Notes under the pieces: generated by a model
What the model saw: only the letters and a program-made list of their open reading frames with translations
Databases searched by the model: none
Told to the model about the DNA's origin: nothing
Made by a program: the position numbers and the translations under genes
NCBI RefSeq assembly: GCF_022414535.1
Contig: NZ_JADWYM010000002.1
Location: 124,001 to 188,000, forward strand
Source: Streptomyces sp. MUM 2J
GTDB taxonomy: Bacteria > Actinomycetota > Actinomycetes > Streptomycetales > Streptomycetaceae
Length of the DNA: 64,000 nucleotides
Direction of reading: 5' to 3'
Shown here: positions 1-8,952 of the stretch, in pieces
How the letters are laid out: each line of letters begins with the position of its first letter
Numbering within the stretch: the stretch's first letter is position 1

Positions 1-605
1 ACGTCCTCGCCGCCTCCATGAGCCACCTGGCCGCACAGCTCGGAAACCCGCGGGAGATCGCGCAGTTGGCGCGTGCCGCGCAGGAAGGGGCGCGCGGGCG
101 CGTCACACCGCGCGCGGAGGCGATGTTCCACGCCGCGGAAGCCCGGGGCCACGCCCTTCTCGGCGACGTGCGCTCCGCCCACGCCGCGGCCGGGCGCGCG
201 GTGGACGCCATGGAGGCCGTCGACCCGGCCTCCGGCGACGATCCGGCGTGGATCGCCCACTTCGACGAGGCCTATCTGGCCGATGAGTTGGCGCACTGCC
301 ATCGCGACCTCGGGCAGGCCGACTCCGCGGCCCGCTGCGCGGAGCAGTCCCTGGCCGGGCACCCCGAGTCCCGCGCCCGCCGGCGGGCCATCGGCTACGT
401 CCTGCTCGCCACGGCGCAGGCCCAGCAGCGGGAGATCGAACAGGCCTGCAGCACCGGCCTGAAGGCCGTGGAACTCCTCGAAACCCTCCGCTCCAACCGG
501 GGAGCCGAGTATCTGGAGGACTTCCAGCAGAGGTTGGAGCCCTTCCGCGACGAGCCGGTGGTGCGGGAGTTCGGCGCGCGACTGGACCTTCGCGCGGCCG
601 CATGA
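1..605 (+). CDS. C-terminal part of a TPR-repeat protein, probably an XRE-type regulator (partial)
   Basis: The reading frame is open back to the left edge, so the true start lies outside the window; the ATG at 18 is internal. About 200 residues are visible. They are Ala/Arg/Glu-rich paired helices such as RAEAMFHAAEARGHALLGD and ELAHCHRDLGQADSAARCAEQSL, the pattern of tetratricopeptide repeats. In Streptomyces, TPR tails of this length usually follow an N-terminal Cro/C1 helix-turn-helix, which cannot be seen here. The protein has no transmembrane segment and ends in RLDLRAAA before TGA. A cytoplasmic regulator is the most likely role, but this rests on family habit. Confidence 0.6.
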   Translation, partial: VLAASMSHLAAQLGNPREIAQLARAAQEGARGRVTPRAEAMFHAAEARGHALLGDVRSAHAAAGRAVDAMEAVDPASGDDPAWIAHFDEAYLADELAHCHRDLGQADSAARCAEQSLAGHPESRARRRAIGYVLLATAQAQQREIEQACSTGLKAVELLETLRSNRGAEYLEDFQQRLEPFRDEPVVREFGARLDLRAAA

Positions 606-771
606 CGGTGCGGGACACGGTGGGTTGACGAAGCGGCACCGGCCGTCCACAGGCGCGTGTTACCGCGGTCACAGGGAAGGAGGCGGTGTTCTGAGCTGCG
701 TAGCACCCGGCTCAGGGGACCCGGTAGCGTGACCCGACGATCCCGAAGGTCCCCCATTCGTAGGAGTCCCG

Positions 772-2544
772 GTGACGCAGAGTGGACAGGGCGAGGAGCC
801 CTCGGCGCAGCGGCCCGCGCGCGAAGGCGTCGTGCTGCCCTCCGACGGCGGTGCGCCCCTGCTGCCGGACCCGCACGGGGGCGGGCAGCAGGCCCCTCAC
901 CCCGCCGGCCCACAGCCCGATCCGTACGGTGGCCAGGGCGGTGCCCCCGGCACCGCTCCGTCGGGCGGCCAGGCCTGGGGCAGCCCGTGGGGACCCGGTC
1001 AGCACCAGCAGCCGCAGGCCGACCAGCAGCACCACCAGCACCAGCAGCCGCAGGCCGACCAGGGGTGGCAGCAGCCCGCCCAGTCCTGGTCCGCCACCCC
1101 GGCGCCGTCCGGCGCCGGCCCGCTGCCCCCCGAGGTCGGACACCCCCCTGCGTACGGCGGCCCGGACGGGCCGCAGGCACCGGGGTACGGGTACCCGGGT
1201 GCACCGCAGGCGTCGGCCGGGCCGTCCCCGGCGTACGGCTACCCGCCCGCATACCCCGCGCACGGGGCCGGCGGCACCGCGGGCAACGGCTACGGGGCAC
1301 CCGCCGGCGGCCCGAGCGCGCACCTGCCGGCGGCCGCCGGGGGAGCCACTCCGTATCCGCCGCACACCGACGTGCCGGCGCACCCGCCCGCGCCGGGAGC
1401 CGCCGAGGGGGCGACGCAGTTCCTTCCGCCGGTCGCGGCACCGTCCGCGCACGGTGCTCACCCCCCGCAGGGCGCGTACGGCGCGCCCGGGGCGCACGCT
1501 CCGCACACCGTCCCCGACGAGGCGGCCACCCGCTTCATACCTCCCGTCGGCCCTGGCGCCCTCCCGCCCGAGGCGGGTGCCGACCCGACGCGGACCCCCG
1601 GCCGGGCCGCACCGCCCGCGGCCGGTGCCGACGCGGAGGCGACGCAGTACATCGCGCCGGTCCCCGCGCAGCCGGACGCGCCGGCGCCGCCTTACGGCGG
1701 CATGCCGGGAGAGGCGGACCGGCAGCCGCCCGTCGAGTTCGACAACCTCTTCCGCAACGGACCCGGGGGCGACGGCCCGGCCGGCGCGACCCAGCAGATG
1801 CCCCGCGTCCGGCAGGAGGAGCCCGGGTACGCCGCGCAGCCCGCGTTCATCCCGTCGCGTCCCGGGAGGGACGACGACGGGGGCGACGAGCGGCGCCGAG
1901 GCGGCGGCACCGGTTCGCGGTGGCCCCTGATCGCGGCGATCGGCGTCGGGATCGCCGTGCTCGGCGTCGGCGCCGGCGCGATGCTCGGCAGCTCCGGCGG
2001 TGACGACGGCAAGGGGGACGGCAGTGCGAACGTCGCCGCCAGTGCGTCCGCGACCACCGGCGCCCCCTCGCCCGCCGCCGATCCGGCCGAGCAGCAGGCG
2101 GTCGCGCTGGACAAGCTGCTCGCGGACAGCGGCAGCAGCCGGGCCGCCGTGATCAAGGCGGTGGCCGATGTGAAGGACTGCCGCAACCTCGGCCAGGCCG
2201 CCGCCGACCTGCGTGCCGCGGCCGAGCAGCGCACCGACCTGGTGACCAGGCTCGGCGCGCTCCAGGTCGGCAGGCTGCCCGAGCACGCCGCGCTGACCGG
2301 TGCCCTCACCAACGGGTGGAAGGCGTCCGCGTCGGCCGACAACCACTACGCCGCGTGGGCCGACGAGGTCGCCGGCGACCAGGGCAAGCTGTGCAAGAAG
2401 GGCCATGCCCGCTCCACGGGGCAGACGCAGGCGGGCAACCGCGCCAGCGGCACCGCCAGCACGCAGAAGAAGACGGCCTCCGAGCTGTGGAACGTGATCG
2501 CGGGGAAGTACGGGCTGACCCAGCGTCAGGCGACCCAGCTGTGA
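772..2544 (+). CDS. Single-pass membrane protein with long Pro/Gly/Gln-rich cytoplasmic region
   Basis: The 590-residue protein starts at GTG. Residues 1-380 are low-complexity, rich in Pro, Gly, Gln, Ala and Tyr, and include several similar short motifs around (E/D)ATQF(L/I)PPV, ATRFIPPV and ATQYIAPV. One hydrophobic segment lies at about 384-406 (PLIAAIGVGIAVLGVGAGAML). The rest is an Ala-rich, probably extracytoplasmic region of about 180 residues with two cysteines, CRN and LCKK. The Thr-containing repeats resemble kinase or FHA target patches in actinobacterial membrane proteins, which is inference. I do not recognise a specific family. The gene stands alone, with an intergenic region containing a possible TAGCGT -10 at 723-728. 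Confidence 0.8.
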   Translation: MTQSGQGEEPSAQRPAREGVVLPSDGGAPLLPDPHGGGQQAPHPAGPQPDPYGGQGGAPGTAPSGGQAWGSPWGPGQHQQPQADQQHHQHQQPQADQGWQQPAQSWSATPAPSGAGPLPPEVGHPPAYGGPDGPQAPGYGYPGAPQASAGPSPAYGYPPAYPAHGAGGTAGNGYGAPAGGPSAHLPAAAGGATPYPPHTDVPAHPPAPGAAEGATQFLPPVAAPSAHGAHPPQGAYGAPGAHAPHTVPDEAATRFIPPVGPGALPPEAGADPTRTPGRAAPPAAGADAEATQYIAPVPAQPDAPAPPYGGMPGEADRQPPVEFDNLFRNGPGGDGPAGATQQMPRVRQEEPGYAAQPAFIPSRPGRDDDGGDERRRGGGTGSRWPLIAAIGVGIAVLGVGAGAMLGSSGGDDGKGDGSANVAASASATTGAPSPAADPAEQQAVALDKLLADSGSSRAAVIKAVADVKDCRNLGQAAADLRAAAEQRTDLVTRLGALQVGRLPEHAALTGALTNGWKASASADNHYAAWADEVAGDQGKLCKKGHARSTGQTQAGNRASGTASTQKKTASELWNVIAGKYGLTQRQATQL

Positions 2545-2739
2545 ACCCCCGCGGCCGGCGGATGGGGCCGGCCGCACACCCGGTGGGGTGACCGGCGGGG
2601 CCCGCCGGGAGGCCGCGGCGACCCCGTGCGGCAGCGCGGGGGGCGGAGCCGCGCCCCGGCCACCCCGCGCCCCGGCTCGCCCGGCGGCGTGCCGGGCGCC
2701 GCGGGGCGGGTGGGATCCCCGAAGCGCGCGGCGCCCCCC

Positions 2740-4050
2740 CTAGTTCAGGTCGGCGTCGAGCAGGGTCCGGGTGACGTCCACGAAGCCCTTCTCGGCCGCC
2801 ACCAGCCGGCCCTTCCGTACCACCTGGAGCGTCACGTTGGCGTTGACCAGGCGGGGGAAGCCGACCGAGGCGAGCTTGGCCGCGAACTCCCAGTGCAGTG
2901 GCGGGGTGAGGCCGCCCGTGTCGACCGTGACGTCCTTGTCGAGGGTCTGGCGGACGCTGACGGCCGTCACCTCCCGGTCGCCCAGCCGGTCCACCGCCCG
3001 CTTGAAGACGCTGTAGGCGATGAACGTCGTCTGCACGCCGGCGTCGGCGGGGTCGATGCGGTTGTCGAGGAACGCCTGCTCCTTGATCACCTTCTTCATC
3101 CCGTCCCAGCGCGGATCGCTCGCGACGGGGTACCAGCCGGTGATGTACGCCCCCTCGTAGGGGCCCGACTTGCCGCCGGAGGCGTCGATCACGGTCTGGT
3201 CGACGCTGCCGAGCACGGTGGCGGCCCGCACGTCCGGGTAGCCCTTGCGGACGCGCCGGAAGGAGTCCATGAACGTGCTGGTGCGGTCGCCGAGCGCCGG
3301 CACCACACAGCCCTCCTTGCCGGACTCGGTGCCGGCCTGCTCCAGGGCCTTCTTCGACTGGGCCGAGTACTCGGTGGCGTCCTCGGCGGCCCGCTGGTCG
3401 CCGGCCACGGCGTGCCGGCCGGCCTTCAGGCCCGAGTCGAGCAGCGGGGGCAGCTCGTCCCCCGCGATGGAGTCGGGGCGCACCAGGGTCACCGGCCCGC
3501 AGCCGGTGGCCAGCTTGCGGCCGAGACCGGCCAGGAGCGCGGGCTGGCCGCCGTTGACGGGGTAGGACAGCGGGCTGGTGAACTCGGCGGTGGTGACGCC
3601 GTATCCGCCTATGTAGGGGATGCCGGCACCCTCCAGGGGAGGGAAGAAGGAGTCCGCGTACTGGCTGTAGGAGCCGACGACGGCGACGACATGTTCCCGG
3701 ACCGCGCGGCGCGCGCACTTCGCGGCGCCGACACTGTCGTTGTGCTCGTCGCAGACCAGGACCTTGAGCTTGTGGCCGTTCATGCCGCCGTGTGCGTTGA
3801 TCCACCGCTCGTACGCCTGGGCGAAAGCGGGCATTCCGGGCTTGCTGCCGACTTCGGAGTCCATCGGTGCCCACGTCATGACCTTGATCGGATCGTCCCC
3901 GGAGCCCCCCGTGGCGCCGGGGACGATCCCGCATCCGGCGATGAAGGGGGTGAGGGCCAGTGCCGCTCCCGCGGCTCTGGCGACGGCTCTGGTGACGGGG
4001 CGGGTCGAAGGGGGGAGGGACGTGCTGCGCGTGCATCGCCTGCCGGTCAT
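2740..4050 (-). CDS. ABC transporter substrate-binding lipoprotein, branched-chain amino acid type
   Basis: The protein of about 436 residues is a type I periplasmic-binding (Leu/Ile/Val-type) lipoprotein. It has an N-terminal signal with Arg-rich n-region and lipobox TPFIAGC, giving a lipidated Cys at residue 40. The mature part has hallmarks of the Peripla_BP_6 fold: a start at IKVMTWAPMDSE, AYERWINAHGGMNG, VLVCDEHNDSVGAAKCARRAV, and VVAVVGSYSQYADSF. No permease or ATPase gene is adjacent, so it may serve a distant transporter or act as a sensor. An alternative upstream ATG at 4095 would lengthen the signal. I chose the start that gives a normal lipoprotein signal. Confidence 0.85.
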   Translation of the reverse strand: MTGRRCTRSTSLPPSTRPVTRAVARAAGAALALTPFIAGCGIVPGATGGSGDDPIKVMTWAPMDSEVGSKPGMPAFAQAYERWINAHGGMNGHKLKVLVCDEHNDSVGAAKCARRAVREHVVAVVGSYSQYADSFFPPLEGAGIPYIGGYGVTTAEFTSPLSYPVNGGQPALLAGLGRKLATGCGPVTLVRPDSIAGDELPPLLDSGLKAGRHAVAGDQRAAEDATEYSAQSKKALEQAGTESGKEGCVVPALGDRTSTFMDSFRRVRKGYPDVRAATVLGSVDQTVIDASGGKSGPYEGAYITGWYPVASDPRWDGMKKVIKEQAFLDNRIDPADAGVQTTFIAYSVFKRAVDRLGDREVTAVSVRQTLDKDVTVDTGGLTPPLHWEFAAKLASVGFPRLVNANVTLQVVRKGRLVAAEKGFVDVTRTLLDADLN

Positions 4051-4159
4051 GTCCCTGCACGATTCCGGCACATCCCTAACCCGGGAGTGACCCATGGTCA
4101 ACGGATGGTGACGTGGAGGTGAATTGCGGGGGCCGTGGAGCGCCGCGGGTCGCGGATCG

Positions 4160-4165
4160 TACGAT
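4160..4165 (+). promoter_or_regulatory. Candidate -10 element (TACGAT) for a leaderless transcript
   Basis: TACGAT ends 8 bp before the GTG at 4174, which has no ribosome binding site upstream. This is the geometry of a leaderless Streptomyces mRNA. No clear -35 hexamer is seen. Confidence 0.4.
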
Positions 4166-4173
4166 CGACGACT

Positions 4174-4668
4174 GTGCAAGCTCCGGAGAACTCTTCCCGT
4201 CGCGGCCGTCGCTCCTCCACCATGGGCGGCATGCCTGTGAACGACATGCCATGGTGGCGCTGGCGCAGCAATGTGCGCTCGGCGCTGCACATGCTCTCCG
4301 ACCCGGCGTTCCAGAGGGACGTCTGGCTGGCCGGTGTGGAAGGGTACGGTGACGTGACCGACGCCGTGTACCGGCTGGTCGAGGACACGTGGCTGGACCA
4401 CTGGTCCGCCGAGAAGTACGTCGGCACGATCTTCCGCGACTCGCAGGAGGCGGCGCTCGTCGACACCGCGGTGCTCCGCGTCCTGCGGATCGTGCACCAG
4501 GTCGGCCCGGACGCGCCGGTCACCGCCTACCTCGAACACCCGGCCTGGCCGGAGGCGGTCCGGGCGGCGCGTGACGCCCACATACGCCTCTCCGCCGGCG
4601 ACGGGGAGGACCCGGACTCGCCGCCGAGCAGCCTCGACGTGCTGCGGATCCTGACCGGGTCCGCGTAA
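4174..4668 (+). CDS. SCO4402-family conserved hypothetical protein
   Basis: The protein of about 164 residues is conserved next to purU in Streptomyces; the family takes its name from S. coelicolor SCO4402. After a Ser/Arg-rich leader, the conserved part begins MGGMPVNDMPWWRWRSNVRSAL and continues through DPAFQRDVWLAG, YRLVEDTWLDHWSAEKYVGTIF and LRILTGSA. It has no signal or TM segment and no known catalytic motif. The GTG start was chosen because TACGAT sits 8 bp upstream, consistent with leaderless expression. An ATG at 4222 at the start of the conserved region is a reasonable alternative. Function is unknown. Confidence 0.75.
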   Translation: MQAPENSSRRGRRSSTMGGMPVNDMPWWRWRSNVRSALHMLSDPAFQRDVWLAGVEGYGDVTDAVYRLVEDTWLDHWSAEKYVGTIFRDSQEAALVDTAVLRVLRIVHQVGPDAPVTAYLEHPAWPEAVRAARDAHIRLSAGDGEDPDSPPSSLDVLRILTGSA

Positions 4669-4714
4669 CGGACGGCGCTCCCCGGGCGCCGCGGGGCATG
4701 AGACCCTGTGCTGC

Positions 4715-5596
4715 ATGAACGAGCAGTCCCTCCGGGCCGCGGCACCGGCCGAACAGTACGTCCTGACGCTCTCCTGCCCCGACAAGCAGGGCATCGTGCA
4801 CGCCGTGTCGAGCTACCTGTTCATGACCGGTTGCAACATCGAGGACAGTCAGCAGTTCGGCGACCACGACACGGGGCTGTTCTTCATGCGCGTCCACTTC
4901 TCGGCCGAGGCGCCGGTGTCCGTCGACAAGCTGCGGGCCAGCTTCGCGGCGATCGGTGACTCCTTCCACATGGAGTGGCAGATCCACCGGGCCGACGAGA
5001 AGATGCGCATCGTGCTGATGGTCAGCAGGTTCGGCCACTGCCTGAACGACCTGCTCTTCCGGGCTCGTATCGGCGCGCTGCCGGTGGAGATCGCGGCTGT
5101 GGTGTCCAACCACACCGACTTCGCCGAGCTCGTGGCCTCTTATGACATTCCCTTCCACCACATCCCGGTGACGAGGGACAACAAGCCCGAGGCCGAGGCG
5201 CGGCTGCTGGAGATCGTCCGCGAGAGGAACGTCGAACTGGTCGTCCTCGCCCGCTACATGCAGGTCCTCTCCGACGACCTGTGCAAGCAGCTCTCGGGGC
5301 GGATCATCAACATCCACCACTCCTTCCTGCCGAGCTTCAAGGGCGCCAAGCCCTACCACCAGGCGCACACGCGCGGTGTGAAGCTCATCGGCGCGACCGC
5401 CCACTACGTGACGGCCGACCTGGACGAGGGGCCGATCATCGAGCAGGAGGTCGAGCGGGTCGGCCACGACGTGACCCCCGACCAGCTCGTGGCGGTCGGC
5501 CGCGACGTGGAGTGCCAGGCGCTGGCGCGGGCCGTGAAGTGGCACGCCGAGCGGAGGATCCTGCTCAACGGGCGCCGCACGGTCGTCTTCGCCTGA
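4715..5596 (+). CDS. purU: Formyltetrahydrofolate deformylase
   Basis: PurU hydrolyses 10-formyltetrahydrofolate to formate and tetrahydrofolate, supplying formate and balancing one-carbon pools. The 293-residue protein has the usual two-part layout. An N-terminal ACT-like domain (residues about 12-90, YVLTLSCPDKQGIVHAVSSYL) is followed by a formyltransferase-type hydrolase domain. The latter shows NHTDFAELVASYDIPFHHIPVT, the catalytic-region motif INIHHSFLPSFKGAKPYHQA, and GATAHYVTADLDEGPIIEQ. Asn, His and Asp of the active site (INIHHS, AHYVTADLDEGPI) are present. Length is normal for the family. It follows the SCO4402-family gene by 46 bp. Confidence 0.96.
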   Translation: MNEQSLRAAAPAEQYVLTLSCPDKQGIVHAVSSYLFMTGCNIEDSQQFGDHDTGLFFMRVHFSAEAPVSVDKLRASFAAIGDSFHMEWQIHRADEKMRIVLMVSRFGHCLNDLLFRARIGALPVEIAAVVSNHTDFAELVASYDIPFHHIPVTRDNKPEAEARLLEIVRERNVELVVLARYMQVLSDDLCKQLSGRIINIHHSFLPSFKGAKPYHQAHTRGVKLIGATAHYVTADLDEGPIIEQEVERVGHDVTPDQLVAVGRDVECQALARAVKWHAERRILLNGRRTVVFA

Positions 5597-5618
5597 CGGG
5601 CGCCGCCCGGGACACCCC

Positions 5619-6986
5619 CTAGAGCCGGCTCAAGGACGCCGCGGCGAAGAGCACGTCCCTGATCGCGTCGCGGTCGCCGGCCTGCCCGGCCGCCGCTTCG
5701 GCCGGCGGCACGTGGCCCGCTGCCACGCGGCAGAACTCGACGCCGTCCAGGGCGACATGGGCGACCTCGCGTTCCGCGGAGCCGACCGCGGCCGGGGAGT
5801 CAAGCGGGACGAGCCACTCGCCGCCGCCCAGGCCCTCGATCTCCAGCCGCAGGCTGCGGCCCGGATCACCTGCCGTGACCAGGTGCCGGCCCGGGTAGGG
5901 GGAGGCGCGCCCGGCCCGCCGGCGGGCCGCGAGCACCGCCGGCAGCATCCGGGCGGCCAGATCGATCATGTGGTGCAGATGGCGGGGCGCGGGCGGCTCG
6001 TAGGGATAGTCCACGGCCTCCGCGATGTCCTCCGCGTGCACCCAGCACTCGAAGGCGCGGTCCAGCATCGCGTCCCGCATGGGTAGTTCCACGTCGCCGT
6101 AGGAGACGCCCACCGTCCCGGCACCGCTGCCCGTGAACCCCGCCGCCCGCACGATGGCGTGGCTCTGCTCCCGCCACGGCCCGCGTACCGTGCGCGTGGG
6201 CGGGACCTGCGCGACGCGCCAGAAGGCCTCCGTACGCTCGGTCGGGGTGCGGGCCCCTGCGGCGGCGCCGTCCAGGGGATCGTCCAGCCCGAGTGCCGAG
6301 GCGACCAGCCCGTCGACCGCCAGCAGATGCGCGATGACCCCGGCGACGGTCGTGCCGCGGCTGGTCGCCGCGTCGCCGTCGAACCAGCGCAGGCGCACCG
6401 GCGCGTGCCACTCGCCGTCCCCGAAGTCCTGGAGCAACGCGTCCAGGCGCGCGGTCTCCGCGTCGTACGCCGTCGCCCAGCCCGGCACCGGGATGCGCGG
6501 CGGACGCCGGTTCAGGCAGCCCTCCAGGACGCGGGTGCGCAGCGCGGGATCGAGGTCGAGGCTCTCGGAGCGCTGGAGCAGACCGACGGCCTCGCGCAGG
6601 CGCCGGGCCTCGTCCGCGCAGACGCCGCAGGTGCCGAGGTGCTCCTCCACGGCCGCGGTCTCCTCGGCGGAGCAGGCGGCCAGCGCCCACGCCCCCAGCA
6701 GCGACTTCAGCACGCCGTGCGCCAGCTGCGGCGGTCCGGCGGCGGCCGGTGCCGGCAGCGGCCGCCCGCTGTCCTCGACGGAGACCCGGGGCATCGGTAT
6801 GCGCGGCTCCGGTCTTGGGGGTGGGACGGCGGTGCCGTGGCTCCCGGGGTTCCCGGCGTCCGGGCCGCTCGTGCCGGCGGTGCCGTACTCCTCGTGCGGT
6901 GTCGGCCGTTCCCGCGGGCCGTGTTCCCCGGGCTGCTCGCGCCCGTCGCGCCGCTCGTCGTCCTCGTAGCGGTCCGCCTCGCTCAC
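5619..6986 (-). CDS. Zinc-finger anti-sigma factor with maleylpyruvate isomerase/DinB-like domain
   Basis: The 455-residue protein has three parts. Residues 1 to about 85 are charged and disordered. A putative anti-sigma zinc finger around 95-125 shows the HxxxCxxC signature in EEHLGTCGVCADEARRL. A DinB/maleylpyruvate-isomerase-like region follows (WFDGDAATSRGTTVAGVIAHLLAVDGLV and ECWVHAEDIAEAVDYPYE, the latter typical of the MDMPI family). Its GTG start overlaps the stop of the upstream sigma gene (GTGA), so the two are translationally coupled. By analogy with other zinc-finger anti-sigma factors it probably holds its sigma factor inactive. The ligand or redox cue is unknown. Confidence 0.85.
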   Translation of the reverse strand: MSEADRYEDDERRDGREQPGEHGPRERPTPHEEYGTAGTSGPDAGNPGSHGTAVPPPRPEPRIPMPRVSVEDSGRPLPAPAAAGPPQLAHGVLKSLLGAWALAACSAEETAAVEEHLGTCGVCADEARRLREAVGLLQRSESLDLDPALRTRVLEGCLNRRPPRIPVPGWATAYDAETARLDALLQDFGDGEWHAPVRLRWFDGDAATSRGTTVAGVIAHLLAVDGLVASALGLDDPLDGAAAGARTPTERTEAFWRVAQVPPTRTVRGPWREQSHAIVRAAGFTGSGAGTVGVSYGDVELPMRDAMLDRAFECWVHAEDIAEAVDYPYEPPAPRHLHHMIDLAARMLPAVLAARRRAGRASPYPGRHLVTAGDPGRSLRLEIEGLGGGEWLVPLDSPAAVGSAEREVAHVALDGVEFCRVAAGHVPPAEAAAGQAGDRDAIRDVLFAAASLSRL

Positions 6987-7561
6987 ACCGCACCCCCGTA
7001 CTCCGGCGGGGCGCCGGGCGCCGCGGTGTCGTGGGCGGTGGACAGCAGTTGCAGGCCCAGGCGGAGGCGGCGGCGGGCCTCGTCCTCGGTGACGCCCAGG
7101 TCGACCGCGGTCTGGCGGTAGTCGCGGCGCTGGAAGTAGGCCAGTTCCAGGGCCGCGCGCAGCGGGGCGGGCATGGACTGGACGATGTAGTCGGCGCGGG
7201 CGGCCACGGCGGCGTGGCGGACGTTGCGCTCCAGGTCCTCGGGGGAGCCGTGGTCGCCCCGGGCGAGCGCGGCGGTCTCGGTGGCGCGCAGGCGCTGCAC
7301 GGCGAGCCGGTGGGCCAGCGCGGCGACCCAGGTGCGCAGTGGGCCCTTCTTGGGGTCGTAGGCGTCGGGGTGCTCCCAGACGTGGGCGAAGACCTCGCGC
7401 GTGACGCTGTCGGCGGCGCGCTCGTCGTCCAGGACGCGGTGGGCGAGGCTGTGCACGAGTGAGGCGAACCGGTCGTACAGCTCGCCCAGGGCGGCGGCCT
7501 CGCCGCGGGCGAGCCGCTGCTGCATCCTGCGGTCCCAGCGCTGCGGTGTGTCCTTCCTCAC
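6983..7561 (-). CDS. ECF-type RNA polymerase sigma factor
   Basis: The 192-residue protein has sigma region 2 (about residues 20-85: LYDRFASLVHSLAHRVL, VTREVFAHVWEHPDAYDPKKGPLRTWVAALAHRLAVQ). Region 4 is a helix-turn-helix (about 125-175: MPAPLRAALELAYFQRRDYRQTAVDLGVTEDEARRRLRLGL). The spacing and the absence of regions 1.1 and 3 mark it as ECF-type. A strong GGAGGAGG site precedes two adjacent GTG codons (7564 and 7561); I used the second because of spacing. It is co-translated with the downstream anti-sigma gene, its likely regulator. Divergent neighbours include an STAS anti-anti-sigma protein. Confidence 0.9.
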   Translation of the reverse strand: MRKDTPQRWDRRMQQRLARGEAAALGELYDRFASLVHSLAHRVLDDERAADSVTREVFAHVWEHPDAYDPKKGPLRTWVAALAHRLAVQRLRATETAALARGDHGSPEDLERNVRHAAVAARADYIVQSMPAPLRAALELAYFQRRDYRQTAVDLGVTEDEARRRLRLGLQLLSTAHDTAAPGAPPEYGGAV

Positions 7562-7897
7562 CACGCGGCCTCCTCCCCGTGCCCGTAGCCCCGGTCCAGC
7601 GTGTGCCTGCCGTCTCCTCGAATGTAGTCGGCACGTCCGACAGCGCACGCCCCTTTGTGTCAATGTGCGCCCCCTGCCGTTCCGGAGGTGGTAAGGGACG
7701 CATCCGGAGTTTTCGCCCCGGCCGGTCGCCTACCCCCTCGCCTTCCGATCAGAGTCGATCGAACAGGATCGGGGGTGACTGAAACAAGCCCCTTGTTGAT
7801 CGATCGCCGTTTTGCATCCCGGGTTTCAGGGAACGGCCGGTGGGCAGCCGCGCTGCAAGGAAGCGTAGGGGCTGCCTCCGCTTGATGAGCGAAGGAC
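7562..7897. other. Intergenic region between sigma factor and STAS gene
   Basis: About 336 bp separate the divergent sigma and STAS genes, so it should hold both promoters. A GATCGATCG palindrome lies at 7798-7806 and a GTTTTGCATCCCGGGTTTC stretch at about 7809-7827 weakly resembles a stress-sigma (GTTT, GGGTAT) promoter. Nothing in it looks coding. Confidence 0.4.
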
Positions 7898-8278
7898 GTG
7901 GTGGTGACGTTCAAGGTGACCGACGGCGAGCGGGGCGCATGGGCCGTGCTCCACGTGTCGGGAGAACTGGACCTGCTGACGTCCCCGGTGCTGCGGCAGC
8001 GGGTGCACGATGCCGTCGCGGACGGCCGGCACCGTCTCGTCCTGGATCTCTCCGGGGTGCACTTCTGCGACTCCAGCGGCGTCGGCGTCCTCATCGCCGC
8101 CCGCCGTCTGCTGCGTTCCTGCCGGGGCGTGCTGCGGCTGGTGCTGCCGGACGGGGGATCGGTCGAGGGCTCCCACGTCAACCGGGTCTTCGGGGCCCTC
8201 GGTGTGCGCCGGCTGTTCGACGTGCACGCCGAACTCGCCGACGCGGTCACCGAGGAGGTCCCGCCCCTGTCGGCGTGA
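7898..8278 (+). CDS. Anti-sigma factor antagonist, STAS domain
   Basis: The protein of about 125 residues is a single STAS domain. It has the N-terminal strand VLHVSGELDLLTSPVLRQRV and the phosphorylation loop LDLSGVHFCDSSGVGVLIAARR. The Ser-Ser pair in DSSG is the usual target of an HPK-type anti-sigma kinase. STAS proteins bind anti-sigma kinases and free the sigma factor when unphosphorylated. Three GTG codons in a row (7898, 7901, 7904) can start it. GAAGGA at 7891-7896 is best spaced for 7904. A GHKL ATPase, a possible kinase partner, is encoded 1.2 kb downstream. Confidence 0.9.
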   Translation: MVVTFKVTDGERGAWAVLHVSGELDLLTSPVLRQRVHDAVADGRHRLVLDLSGVHFCDSSGVGVLIAARRLLRSCRGVLRLVLPDGGSVEGSHVNRVFGALGVRRLFDVHAELADAVTEEVPPLSA

Positions 8279-8433
8279 GGCCCGGTCTGCGTGTTGCACT
8301 GCCACAGCGCTGTCCCGGAACGTCCCCGTTCCCGGCACAGGTGCTCTCCTCGCGTTCCGGGTCCGGCCGCCGTCGCCCTACGCTCGCAGTCGTACGCACC
8401 CCCACGACGTGACGTAAGGCGGCCCGAGAAGAC

Positions 8434-8952
8434 ATGGTCAGCAGCGAGTACGAACGCAGGATCGCCGCCCGGTTCGCCACCTTCGACCAGAACGGCAACG
8501 GCTGGATCGATCGCGAGGACTTCAGCTCCGCGGCCAGGGCACTGCTCGCCGAGTTCGGCGTGACCGCCCGCTCCGACCGGGGGCAGGCCCTGTACACGGG
8601 AGCCGAGGCGTTCTGGCAGGGCATGGCGGGCATGGCGGACCGGGACGGTGACCAGCGCATCACCCGCGAGGAGTTCGTCACCGGCGCGGTCAAGCGGCTG
8701 CGGGACAACCCGGAGCGCTTCGCCGGCATCGCCCGCCCGTTCGTGCACGCCGCCCTCGCCCTCGCCGGCTCCGACGGTCACGGCCCCCAAGCGGCCGGCG
8801 TCGACGGTGTCGCGCGCGTGCTGAGGATCCTCGGTGTCCAGGAGGGCGTGGCGCGCGCGGCCGCGGCCTCCCTCGACACCGACGGCGACGGCGCGGTGGA
8901 GGAGGAGCAGGTCGTCACCGCCTTCGCCCGCTACTTCACGGTGCCCGAGTGA
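8434..8952 (+). CDS. EF-hand calcium-binding protein, calerythrin-like
   Basis: The 172-residue protein carries three readable EF-hand loops. These are DQNGNGWIDREDF near residue 14, DRDGDQRITREEF near residue 68 and DTDGDGAVEEEQV near residue 148. A degenerate loop region around 105-118 (LAGSDGHGPQAAGV) would be the fourth. Acidic ligands at loop positions 1, 3, 5 and 12 are mostly conserved, so Ca2+ binding is likely. It has no signal peptide or TM segment and is therefore cytosolic. Length and layout match the sarcoplasmic/calerythrin group found in actinomycetes. The physiological partner is unknown. Confidence 0.92.
   Translation: MVSSEYERRIAARFATFDQNGNGWIDREDFSSAARALLAEFGVTARSDRGQALYTGAEAFWQGMAGMADRDGDQRITREEFVTGAVKRLRDNPERFAGIARPFVHAALALAGSDGHGPQAAGVDGVARVLRILGVQEGVARAAAASLDTDGDGAVEEEQVVTAFARYFTVPE

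Noticed and set aside
657..4122. Long open frames on the opposite strand or other frames of genes at 772-4050
   Set aside because: They are GC-rich shadows: Arg/Pro/Gly-heavy, with no domain text, and overlapping genes with clear codon-position bias.
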